Shown: positions 15,400 through 23,219 of the stretch, piece after piece | Layout of the letters: each line of letters begins with the position of its first letter | How positions within the stretch are numbered: position 1 is the first letter of the stretch | From: VRUE01 sp963707965 | Lineage (GTDB): Bacteria > Actinomycetota > Thermoleophilia > Solirubrobacterales > 70-9 | Length of the DNA: 64,000 bases | Reading direction: 5' to 3' | Assembly: GCA_963707965.1 (NCBI GenBank) | Contig: CAVPRR010000005.1 | Span: 143,903-207,902, forward strand | Translations under genes and position numbers: made by a program | Notes under the pieces: generated by a model | Database searches by the model: none | Told to the model about the DNA's origin: nothing | Seen by the model: the letters and a program-made list of their open reading frames with translations, nothing else

Positions 15400-16915
15400 C
15401 GATCAGCGACTTGCCGGTCATCGCCTCGGGCTGGCGAATGCCGAGCAGCTCAAGGGCGGTTGGGGCGACATCGGCGAGTATGCCCCCGCCGCGCAGCGCC
15501 AGCCCCTCGACGGTGACGATCAGCGGCACCGGGTTGAGCGAGTGCGCGGTGTTGGGCGATCCGTCGGGCTCGAGCATGTTGTCGCAGTTGCCGTGGTCGG
15601 CGGTCACGATGCAGGCGCCGCCCGAGCGCTCGACCGCCTCGACCACGTCGCCCAGGAGGCCGTCGACGGTCTCGACCGCCTTCACGGCGGCCGGGATCGA
15701 GCCGGTGTGGCCGACCATGTCGGGGTTGGCGAAGTTGATGATGCCGAACCGGTACTCACCCTCCGGCCAGCGGTTGACGAATGCCTCGGCGGCGGCGCGA
15801 GCGCTCATCTCCGGCTTGTGGTCATAGGTGGGCACGTCGCGCGGCGACTCGACCAGGCAGCGCTCCTCCCCCTCCCACTCCTGCTCGCGCCCGCCGTTGA
15901 AGAAGTAGGTCACGTGCGCGTACTTCTCCGTCTCGGCGACGTGGAGCTGACGACCGCCGCCCTCTGAGACGACCTCTGCCAGGGTCGTGCTCGGCCGCGC
16001 CTCGGGGAAGGCGACCGGGTAGGGCCAGCCCTTGCGGTACGCGGTCATCGTGGTCAGGTCGAGGAGCGGCCCGCCGGCACGCGAGAACTCCTCGAAGCCC
16101 CGCTCGGCGAGGGCGCGGCTCATCTGGCGAGCGCGGTCCGGGCGGAAGTTGACGAAGATCGCCACGTCGCCCTCGACGGCGCCGTCATAGTCGCCGATGA
16201 CCGTCGGCTTCACGAACTCATCGGTCTCCTCGCGCTCATAGGACGCCTCGATCGCCTCCTCGGCGCTGGCCGCTCGCAGCCCCTGGGCGTGGACGATCGC
16301 ATCGTAGGCGAGCTTGGTCCGCTCCCAGCGCGTGTCGCGGTCCATTGCGTAGTAGCGGCCGCCAACCGTCGCGATGCGGCCCGCGTGACGCAGCCAGCGC
16401 TCCAGCTCGGCAAGGTAGGCCCGCCCTCCGTGCGGCAGGGTGTCGCGACCGTCGGTGAAGGCATGGAAGACGAGGTCGGGGACGCCCTCCTGCGTGGCCA
16501 GCTCGATCGCGGCCTCGAGATGCTCCCAGCCGGAATGGACCCCGCCGTCGGAGACGAGGCCGAGAAGGTGCAGGCGCCCACGCGGGCTGTGGCGGGCCCG
16601 CTCGCATGCGGCCCGCAGCACCTCGTTTTCGAAGAAGCTGCCGTCGGCGATCGCGTCGTCGATCCGCGCCAGGTCCTGCTTGACGATCGCCCCGGCACCG
16701 AGGTTGAGGTGGCCGACCTCAGAGTTGCCCATCTGGCCGTCCGGAAGGCCGACGTCGCGGCCCTGGGCGGAGAGCTGCGTGTGCGGGTACCGCTCCCACA
16801 GCCGGTCGAAGACCGGGGTCTCGGACAGCGAGATCGCGTTGCCGGGGCCGGGATCGGCAAGGCCCCACCCATCGAGGATGACCAGCGCCAAAGAGGGGAC
16901 CGGAAGGTCGGTCAC
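15389..16915 (-). CDS. gpmI: 2,3-bisphosphoglycerate-independent phosphoglycerate mutase
   Basis: This 508-residue metalloenzyme interconverts 3- and 2-phosphoglycerate. Alkaline phosphatase-superfamily metal motifs are clear: LVILDGWGL at the start, the catalytic Ser in QMGNSEVGHLN (about residue 64), NFANPDMVGHTG, and TADHGNCDNM. The start is GTG at 16915, chosen because it overlaps the tpiA stop by 4 nt (GTGA) and directly precedes the conserved N-terminus. It is part of the lower-glycolysis operon. Confidence 0.93.
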   Translation of the reverse strand: MTDLPVPSLALVILDGWGLADPGPGNAISLSETPVFDRLWERYPHTQLSAQGRDVGLPDGQMGNSEVGHLNLGAGAIVKQDLARIDDAIADGSFFENEVLRAACERARHSPRGRLHLLGLVSDGGVHSGWEHLEAAIELATQEGVPDLVFHAFTDGRDTLPHGGRAYLAELERWLRHAGRIATVGGRYYAMDRDTRWERTKLAYDAIVHAQGLRAASAEEAIEASYEREETDEFVKPTVIGDYDGAVEGDVAIFVNFRPDRARQMSRALAERGFEEFSRAGGPLLDLTTMTAYRKGWPYPVAFPEARPSTTLAEVVSEGGGRQLHVAETEKYAHVTYFFNGGREQEWEGEERCLVESPRDVPTYDHKPEMSARAAAEAFVNRWPEGEYRFGIINFANPDMVGHTGSIPAAVKAVETVDGLLGDVVEAVERSGGACIVTADHGNCDNMLEPDGSPNTAHSLNPVPLIVTVEGLALRGGGILADVAPTALELLGIRQPEAMTGKSLIDEA

Positions 16916-17661
16916 GCCGCTTCCACGATCGCCGCGAAGTCGTCGGGGTCGAGGCTGGCGCCCCCGACCAGGGCCCCGTCGATGTCGGGTTGCGCCATCA
17001 GCTCCGCCGCGTTGGAGGGCTTCACCGAACCGCCGTACAGAACCCTCACCAGATCGGCGTCGGCGCCCCGCCCGCGCAGCACGTCGCGGATGAACGCAAC
17101 CGCCTCCTGAGCCTGATCCGGGGTCGCGGTGCGGCCGGTGCCAATCGCCCAGATCGGCTCGTACGCGACCACGACATCGGCGAGCCGCGCCGGATCGACC
17201 TCGGCCAGGTCGGCCTGCAGCTGGCGCTCCAGCACTCCCTCGGTCTGCCCGGCGTCGCGCGCCTCCTCGCTCTCGCCGATGCAGAGGATCGGCTCCAGCC
17301 CCGCGCCGAGCGCCACCGGCACCTTGCGGGCCAGCGACTCGTCGGTCTCGCCGAAGTACTGGCGGCGCTCCGAATGGCCGAGGATCACCGCGTCGGCACC
17401 GGCCTCGACCAGCATCGGCGCCGAGATCTCGCCGGTGAAGGCGCCCGATTCGGCCTCGTGCATGTTCTGCGCGGCGACCTTCACGGCGCTGTCGCGCGCT
17501 CTGCTGACCACCTCGCCCAGGGCGAGAAAGGACGGGCAGATGACGACGTCGTTTGGCGTCGCGCCGATCCGCGGCAGCAGCGCGTCGACGAACTCCGCCG
17601 CCTCGGCGACGGTCTTGTGCATCTTCCAATTGGCGGCCAGATACGGCGTGCGCTCGGGCAT
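16912..17661 (-). CDS. tpiA: triosephosphate isomerase
   Basis: A 249-residue TIM barrel. N-terminal AANWKMHKT carries the catalytic Lys. The catalytic His is in ILGHSERRQYFGE (about residue 95), the catalytic Glu in VVAYEPIWAIGTG (about residue 165), and phosphate loops are seen at VLYGGSVKPSNA. It sits between pgk (51-nt gap containing a hairpin) and gpmI (4-nt overlap). Confidence 0.95.
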   Translation of the reverse strand: MPERTPYLAANWKMHKTVAEAAEFVDALLPRIGATPNDVVICPSFLALGEVVSRARDSAVKVAAQNMHEAESGAFTGEISAPMLVEAGADAVILGHSERRQYFGETDESLARKVPVALGAGLEPILCIGESEEARDAGQTEGVLERQLQADLAEVDPARLADVVVAYEPIWAIGTGRTATPDQAQEAVAFIRDVLRGRGADADLVRVLYGGSVKPSNAAELMAQPDIDGALVGGASLDPDDFAAIVEAA

Positions 17662-17663
17662 TA

Positions 17664-17721
17664 GATGCCTGACCTTACGGCCCCGTGCAGCCGGGTGTGT
17701 GGAGTCGTGAGGTCAGGCATC
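17664..17721 (-). terminator. hairpin between pgk and tpiA
   Basis: GATGCCTGACCT (17664-17675) and AGGTCAGGCATC (17710-17721) form a perfect 12-bp stem around a 34-nt loop. One arm contains the pgk stop codon (TGA). No T-run follows, so it is more likely an mRNA processing or attenuation hairpin than a strong terminator. It could tune tpiA-gpmI expression relative to gap-pgk. Confidence 0.5.
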
Positions 17722-18900
17722 CAGCAGAGCCTCCACTCCGGGCAGCTTCTTCCCCTCCAACAGCTCCAACGATGCGCCTCCTCCGGTCGAGAGCCAGTCA
17801 ACTTTTTCGGCAAGTCCGAACTGTTGCAGCGCGGCGACCGAATCGCCGCCGCCGACCACGGTCGTCCCCGGCGCCGTGGCGACGGCCTCGGCGACGGCGC
17901 GTGTCCCCGCCGCGAACGGCTCCAGCTCGAACGCCCCCATCGGTCCGTTCCAGAGCACGGTGCCGGCGGATCCGACCGCCGCAGCGTAGGCGGCGGCGGT
18001 CTGCGCGCCGATGTCGAGCCCCATCCAACCGTCGGGCACCTCTGTCCCATCGCTTTCGCGGCGCTCCGTGGTCGCATCGAAGCTCTCGCCCAGCACCAGG
18101 TCGACCGGCAGTACCAGCTCGCACTCGGAGGCATCCGCCTGGCGCAGCGCCTCCTCCGCCAGCTTCACGCCCTCCTCCTCGACCAGCGAGTCGCCGGTCG
18201 CGATCCCCTGCGCGCGGAAGAAGCTGAAGCACATCGCACCGCCGATCAGGATCCGGTCGGCAACCTGCAGGAAGCGATCGATCACGCCGATCTTGTCGGA
18301 GACCTTGGCGCCGCCCAGGACCACGACCAGCGGCCGCTGCGGGGATTCCACGACGCGGGTCAGCTCCGTCATCTCGCGCTCCAGCAGCAGACCGGCATAG
18401 CCGGGGAGGCAGTGAGCGACCCCCTCCGTGCTCGCGTGCGCCCGGTGGGCGGCGCCGAAAGCATCGTTGACGTAGAGCTCGGCCAGCCCGGCCAGGGCGG
18501 CCGCAAGGCCGGGATCGTTCTCCGTCTCGCCCACCTCGAAGCGCACGTTCTCGAGCAGGAGCACGTCGCCGGCGCTCAGGCCGGCCGCCATCGTCTCCAC
18601 ATCCTCGCCGACCACCGCCGGCGCCTGGTGGACGACGCATCCGGCCAACTCGGCCAGCCGCTCTCCGACCGGGCGCATCGAGAGCGCTGGATCAACCTTC
18701 CCCTTGGGCCGGCCGAGATGGGAGACCAGAATCAGAATCGCGCCGCGCTCGCGCAGCAGCTCGATCGTCGGCAGCGCGGCGCGAATCCGCGTGTCGTCGG
18801 CCACCGTGCCGCCGTCCAGCGGCACGTTGAAATCCACCCGAACCAGCACCCGCCGGCCGGCGACGTCCGCGTCGCGGACGCTCGCCTTCGAGAAGCTCAC
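17713..18900 (-). CDS. pgk: phosphoglycerate kinase
   Basis: This 395-residue enzyme makes ATP from 1,3-bisphosphoglycerate. It shows the N-terminal substrate motif (RVLVRVDFNVPLD, then SHLGRPKGK), the hinge and the nucleotide site (VLGGAKVSDKIGV; VLWNGPMGAFE; GGGDSVAAL). The start is GTG at 18900, 20 nt after the gap stop with GAGGGG just upstream as ribosome binding site. The stop lies in an arm of the hairpin 17664-17721. Confidence 0.95.
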   Translation of the reverse strand: MSFSKASVRDADVAGRRVLVRVDFNVPLDGGTVADDTRIRAALPTIELLRERGAILILVSHLGRPKGKVDPALSMRPVGERLAELAGCVVHQAPAVVGEDVETMAAGLSAGDVLLLENVRFEVGETENDPGLAAALAGLAELYVNDAFGAAHRAHASTEGVAHCLPGYAGLLLEREMTELTRVVESPQRPLVVVLGGAKVSDKIGVIDRFLQVADRILIGGAMCFSFFRAQGIATGDSLVEEEGVKLAEEALRQADASECELVLPVDLVLGESFDATTERRESDGTEVPDGWMGLDIGAQTAAAYAAAVGSAGTVLWNGPMGAFELEPFAAGTRAVAEAVATAPGTTVVGGGDSVAALQQFGLAEKVDWLSTGGGASLELLEGKKLPGVEALLDA

Positions 18901-18919
18901 CGCGCCCCTCGAACCCGGC

Positions 18920-19924
18920 TCAGAGGACCTTGCCAGCAAGCTCGATGCAACGGTTCGAGTAGCCCCACTCGTTGTCGTACCAGGCGACCGCCTTGATCAG
19001 CTTGCCATCGCCGATCGCCATCGTCTGACCGGCGTCGAAGATCGAGGAGTGCGGATCGCCGACGATGTCGGTGGAGACGATCTCGTCCTCGGTGTAGGAA
19101 AGGATCCCCTTCAACGGTCCCTCAGCGGCCGCCTTGACCGCGGCGTTGACCGCCTCGGCGTCAGTCGGCTGCGCGGGCATGAAGACGAGGTCGACGACCG
19201 ATCCCGTCGCCACCGGGGCCCTCATCGCGAACCCGTTCAGCTTGCCGTTCAGCTCGGGCAGGACGAGGCCGACCGCCTTGGCGGCGCCGGTCGTGGTCGG
19301 GATCAGGTTGATTGCCGCAGCCCGCGCCCGCCGCAGGTCCTTGTGCGGCATGTCCTGCAGGCGCTGATCGGCGGTGTAGGCGTGGATCGTCGTCATCAGC
19401 CCCTGCTCTATCCCGAACTCCTCGTGGAGCACCTTGGCCAGCGGCGCCAGGCAGTTGGTCGTGCACGAGGCGTTGGAGATGATGTGGTGCTTGTCGGGGT
19501 CGTAGTCGGTGTCGAAGTTGACTCCCAGCGCCACCGTGATGTCGGGCTCCTTCGCAGGGGCGGAGATGATCACCTTCCTGGCGCCAGCCTCCAGGTGCTT
19601 TGCGGCGTCGTCGCGGGCCGTGAAGAGCCCGGTCGACTCGATAACCACCTCGACGCCGAGATCGGCCCAGGGCAGCGCCGCCGGATCGCGCTCGGAGAGA
19701 ACCTTGATCGTCTCGCCATCGACCGAGATCGAGCCCTCACCCGCCGTGACCTCACCCGGGAAGCGCCCCAGGATCGAGTCGTACTTGAGCAGATGTGCGA
19801 GCGTGCCGGGGTCGGTCAGGTCGTTGACAGCGACAAACTCGAGGTCGGCTCCCGCCGCGTGTGCCGCACGGTAGACGTTGCGCCCGATACGGCCAAAACC
19901 GTTGATGCCGACCTTCAAAGCCAT
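18920..19924 (-). CDS. gap: glyceraldehyde-3-phosphate dehydrogenase
   Basis: A 334-residue NAD-type GAPDH. The Rossmann fingerprint is GINGFGRIGRNVYRA. NDLTD after beta-2 carries the Asp expected for NAD preference. The catalytic Cys is in SNASCTTNC (about residue 152), and the conserved His lies in TTIHAYTADQ. The C-terminal YDNEWGYSNR is intact. It is the first gene of the glycolytic operon gap-pgk-tpiA-gpmI-tgt. Confidence 0.96.
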   Translation of the reverse strand: MALKVGINGFGRIGRNVYRAAHAAGADLEFVAVNDLTDPGTLAHLLKYDSILGRFPGEVTAGEGSISVDGETIKVLSERDPAALPWADLGVEVVIESTGLFTARDDAAKHLEAGARKVIISAPAKEPDITVALGVNFDTDYDPDKHHIISNASCTTNCLAPLAKVLHEEFGIEQGLMTTIHAYTADQRLQDMPHKDLRRARAAAINLIPTTTGAAKAVGLVLPELNGKLNGFAMRAPVATGSVVDLVFMPAQPTDAEAVNAAVKAAAEGPLKGILSYTEDEIVSTDIVGDPHSSIFDAGQTMAIGDGKLIKAVAWYDNEWGYSNRCIELAGKVL

Positions 19925-19963
19925 GAATCCAATCCTCCTAGAGTCGCGTTGTGTCGATGCAAG

Positions 19964-20323
19964 TCACTCCCCAACGGTCACCTCGATTTCGTACCCGTCC
20001 GGATCCTTCAGGAACGCCGAGTAGGACCCCGAGGCGTGCGAGCGCTGCTCGCCAGGCTCGCCGGCGCTGACCCCACCGGCCGACACGCCCGCTTCCCAGG
20101 AAGCCTTGACGGCGACGATTCCGAGCCCCGAGAAGCTGAGCAGGCCAAACCCCGGCCTGGGCGGGTGATGGGCGGATACGAAAAAGACCGGCTTGGCGAT
20201 GCCCCAGCCGATCGTCTTGTCCTGCTCGAAATGGCGTCGCCAACCGAGTGGCGCGAGCAGCGAGTCATAGAACGACGCGCTCCGCTCAAGGTCCGAGACC
20301 TCCAAGAGGACATGGTGCAACAT
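19964..20323 (-). CDS. VOC-superfamily (glyoxalase-like) protein
   Basis: This 119-residue single-module vicinal-oxygen-chelate protein has the typical opening LHHVLLEVSDLERSASFYDSLLAPLGW and closing YSAFLKDPDGYEIEV. The metal ligand positions (His near the start, Glu near the end) are present. The substrate is unknown. It lies 39 bp upstream of gap on the same strand. The palindromic repeat copy 2 lies 67 bp upstream of its start. Confidence 0.85.
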   Translation of the reverse strand: MLHHVLLEVSDLERSASFYDSLLAPLGWRRHFEQDKTIGWGIAKPVFFVSAHHPPRPGFGLLSFSGLGIVAVKASWEAGVSAGGVSAGEPGEQRSHASGSYSAFLKDPDGYEIEVTVGE

Positions 20324-20389
20324 CAGGGACCGGGAGGCTATATGGGCGATAGGGGGCGGGGTCGGCCGGTTGGGCGCTGGTGTCTCAGG

Positions 20390-20555
20390 CTTAGCCTGGA
20401 TCCACCGAAATCGGTGAGGCTCTCCGCTTCGCAGGCCGAGTCGGGGGACGATTCCCGCTCACCCAGGTAGTGGTGCTACCTGGGTGGAGGGAATCGGCTC
20501 CCGGCGAAGGGATGCGGAGCGCAGAGGCCGGCGAGATCGGTGGATCCAGGCTTAG
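20390..20555. repeat. stop-codon-linked palindromic repeat, copy 2
   Basis: A 166-bp element flanked at both ends by CTTAG. The outer arms are perfectly inverted over 15 bp (GCCTGGATCCACCGA / TCGGTGGATCCAGGC). The same 11-bp central hairpin with loop TGGTG is at 20460-20486. The right-hand CTTAG contains the stop codon TAA (20554-20552) of the ABC-2 permease gene. Copies 1 and 3 have CTCAG at both ends and a TGA stop, so the variable base of CTNAG is copy-specific but shared by the two ends. Confidence 0.9.
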
Positions 20556-21325
20556 TCGCCCCGCGGGGTCCAGCGGAAGTAGCGAACCGCGAGCAGAAGC
20601 CCCGCGACCCCCCATGCCGCGACCGCGGCCAGGTTGCCCCACTCGAGGCTCGCGCCGCCACCGGCCGGCACGTAGGCGGCGAAGAAGGCCTCGAAAAAGT
20701 GGCGGATCGGGAAGATGTCGGCAAAGTGGATGACCCCGCTGGGCAGCTGGTCGTCCGGTATGAAGACACCCGAGAGGAAGTAGAGGGGCAGCAGCAGCGC
20801 GTTGACGATCGGCGCTGCGGCGTCCTGGGAGGGAATAGCCGCCGTGAGCGCGATGCCGAGGCAGCAGAAGGCGGCGGCGCCGACGATGAGGACGGCGACG
20901 ATCTCGGGCAGCTGGCTCCAGGGGATCGCGACGCCATAGGCGAGGCGGCCGAGGGCCGCGATCAGGGCCAGCATCATCAGCGCCACCACGATCGAGTTGC
21001 CGACCCGGCCGGCGATGAACACCCAGGGCGGCATCGGCGTGCCGCGGCCCCGCTTCAGTCGCCCGTCCTCGCGGGCGATCACCAGCGACATGGCCAGCGA
21101 CTGCATCGTCGCCGAGATCACCGAGAGGGTGATGATCGCCGGCACGTAGTAGACGGTCGTCTTGACGCCGCCGCGAACGTCGACGGTCTGGTCGCCGAAG
21201 ACCGTCGCGAAGATCAGCAGCAGGACGACCGGGAAGGCCACCGTGAAGAAGACCGAGGCGGGATTTCGCCAGAAGGCCTTCTGGTCGAAGCGGAACTGGT
21301 GGACGACGAGCGCCAGGCCGGTCAT
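20552..21325 (-). CDS. ABC-2 type transporter permease
   Basis: A 257-residue membrane protein with about six hydrophobic segments and the ABC-2 pattern: first helix after QKAFWRNPASVFFTVAFPVVLLL, and LLPLYFLSGVFIPDDQLP in the last third. It would form an efflux or export channel with the ATPase encoded just upstream (4-nt overlap). The substrate is unknown; drugs, lipids or polysaccharides are typical. Its stop codon is part of repeat copy 2. Confidence 0.88.
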   Translation of the reverse strand: MTGLALVVHQFRFDQKAFWRNPASVFFTVAFPVVLLLIFATVFGDQTVDVRGGVKTTVYYVPAIITLSVISATMQSLAMSLVIAREDGRLKRGRGTPMPPWVFIAGRVGNSIVVALMMLALIAALGRLAYGVAIPWSQLPEIVAVLIVGAAAFCCLGIALTAAIPSQDAAAPIVNALLLPLYFLSGVFIPDDQLPSGVIHFADIFPIRHFFEAFFAAYVPAGGGASLEWGNLAAVAAWGVAGLLLAVRYFRWTPRGD

Positions 21326-22233
21326 CCGGCCCCCGAGGTGAGCGACAGGTAGATGTCCTCGAGGCTCGGCCTCCTCACCTCGAGGCCATCGAGGTCGAGG
21401 TCCCGCTCGATCGCCCAGCCGGTCAGGGCGTTGAGCGTGGCGACCGGGCTCGCCGTGCTCAGCGACACCGCGGGCCCGTCGCCCGCCACCGCGGCGGCGA
21501 CCTCGCCCGGCAGCTCGCTCGGGGAGACGCCGTCGGGGAGGCGGAAGCTGACCGTCGCCGGACGGTTGTCGCGATCGCCGAGGTCCTCGGGGGTGCCGCG
21601 CGCGACGACCTCGCCATGCACGATGATCGCCACCCGGTCGGCGAGGCGCTGCGCCTCGTCCATGTAGTGGGTGGTGAGAAAGACCGTCTTGCCGAGGTCC
21701 CGCAGGCCGGCGATCGTCTCCCAGGCCTGGCGGCGCGCGGAGGGATCAAAGCCGGTTGTCGGCTCGTCGAGGAAGAGCAGCTCCGGGTCGCCGATCAGCG
21801 CCATGCCGACATCGAGCCGCCGCTGCTGGCCGCCGGAGAGGCTGCTGGCGCGCGCGTCAGCCTTCCCCTCCAGCCCAACCAGCCCGATTGTCTCGTCGAT
21901 CGGCCGCGGAGCGCTGTAGTAGCCGGCGTAGAGGGCGAGCGACTCGCGGACTGTCAGGTACGGGTCGAGCTTGCAGCTCTGCAGGACGATCCCGATCTGC
22001 TCGCGCCAGGCGCGGTCGGTGTGCTGCGGGTCCTCGCCCAGCACGGTGACCTCGCCCGCGTCGCGCCGGCGGTATCCCTCCATGATCTCCACAGTCGTCG
22101 TCTTGCCGGCCCCGTTGGGCCCGAGGAAGGCGAAGACCTCGCCTGCCCGGACCTCGAGGTCGATCCCCCGCACCGCCTCGACGTCGTCGTAGCTCTTGCG
22201 CAGGCCGCGAATGGAGATCACCGCATCGGACAT
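21322..22233 (-). CDS. ABC-2 type transporter ATP-binding protein
   Basis: A 303-residue DrrA-like ATPase. It shows Walker A (GPNGAGKTT), signature (LSGGQQRRLDVGMAL), Walker B (LLFLDEPTTGFD), H-loop (LTTHYMDEAQRLADR) and the C-terminal extension common to daunorubicin-type exporters. It would energise the permease encoded immediately downstream. Substrate unknown. Confidence 0.9.
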   Translation of the reverse strand: MSDAVISIRGLRKSYDDVEAVRGIDLEVRAGEVFAFLGPNGAGKTTTVEIMEGYRRRDAGEVTVLGEDPQHTDRAWREQIGIVLQSCKLDPYLTVRESLALYAGYYSAPRPIDETIGLVGLEGKADARASSLSGGQQRRLDVGMALIGDPELLFLDEPTTGFDPSARRQAWETIAGLRDLGKTVFLTTHYMDEAQRLADRVAIIVHGEVVARGTPEDLGDRDNRPATVSFRLPDGVSPSELPGEVAAAVAGDGPAVSLSTASPVATLNALTGWAIERDLDLDGLEVRRPSLEDIYLSLTSGAG

Positions 22234-22245
22234 TTCCGGGGATTC

Positions 22246-23199
22246 TTACGAGTCCAGCTCGACATCGCGGTGTTTGACGCGCACGACCACGTCATCGCGC
22301 CCCACCAGAGCCCGCCGAATCCGGTCTGCGACGGTCACCGAGCGGTGCCGCCCGCCGGTGCAGCCGATCGCGATCGTCAGGTGGCTCTTGCCCTCTGCGA
22401 CGTAGGCCGGGACCAGAAACTCGAGCAGCGGCAGCAGCCGGCCGTAGAACTCGCCGGCGTCCGTTCCCGACTCGACGTAGCGGCGCACCGCGCTGTCGAG
22501 GCCGGTCAGCGGCCGCAGTTCGTCGACGTAGTGGGGATTGGGCAGGAAGCGGACATCGAGGGTGAGGTCGGCATCGCGGGGCGGGCCGTTCTTGAAGCCG
22601 AAGGTGAGAAGCGTCAGCGCCAGCTTGCCGCCGCCGTCGCTGCCCAGCATCTCTTCGGCGATCCGCCGCCGGAGCTGGGCGCCGCTGAGGTCGCTGGTGT
22701 CCATGACGACATCGGCGCGAGCGCGCAGCGGCGAGAGCAGATCGCGCTCGGCGCGGATTCCGTCGACGATCCTGCCCTCCGGCGCCAGCGGATGGCGGCG
22801 TCGCGTCTCCTTGTAGCGATCGACGAGGGTCTCCTCGTCGGCCTCCAGAAACAGGAGCTTCGGCTTCAGCCCATCGGTGTCGAGGTCGTCGAGCACCTGG
22901 ACCAGGTCATCGAAGTAGTCGCCGCCTCGAACGTCGGAGACGACGGCTGCCTGCTCGACGCTGCTGCCCTCGTGGCGAAACAGCTCCCCCAGGCTGCTGA
23001 TCATCCGCGGCGGCAGGTTGTCCACGCAGAAGTAGCCGCCGTCCTCGAAGGCGGCGATCGCCTCCGACTTCCCCGCCCCAGAATGGCCGGTGATCACCAC
23101 CAGCGTGACCTCCCGGCCGGGGGTGTCGCCGTCGCGGCTCGTCGCCTCGGCTTCGCTCTTCTCGGTCCTCTTCATTCCACCTTGCCAGTTCTGTCTCAT
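22246..23199 (-). CDS. rapZ: RapZ-family nucleotide-binding protein
   Basis: This 317-residue protein has a Walker A motif (GHSGAGKSEA, about residues 38-47), FCVDNLPP and the conserved C-terminal domain with GCTGGRHRSV. In E. coli RapZ steers small-RNA decay for glucosamine-6-phosphate synthase; in Actinobacteria the role is less clear. Its usual actinobacterial neighbour uvrC lies directly upstream (20-bp gap), but whiA/yvcK do not follow here. The first about 28 residues are poorly conserved, and the Met at residue 9 is an alternative start. Confidence 0.9.
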   Translation of the reverse strand: MRQNWQGGMKRTEKSEAEATSRDGDTPGREVTLVVITGHSGAGKSEAIAAFEDGGYFCVDNLPPRMISSLGELFRHEGSSVEQAAVVSDVRGGDYFDDLVQVLDDLDTDGLKPKLLFLEADEETLVDRYKETRRRHPLAPEGRIVDGIRAERDLLSPLRARADVVMDTSDLSGAQLRRRIAEEMLGSDGGGKLALTLLTFGFKNGPPRDADLTLDVRFLPNPHYVDELRPLTGLDSAVRRYVESGTDAGEFYGRLLPLLEFLVPAYVAEGKSHLTIAIGCTGGRHRSVTVADRIRRALVGRDDVVVRVKHRDVELDS

Positions 23200-23219
23200 C
23201 CAGCCAGTCCTGTGCGGTG

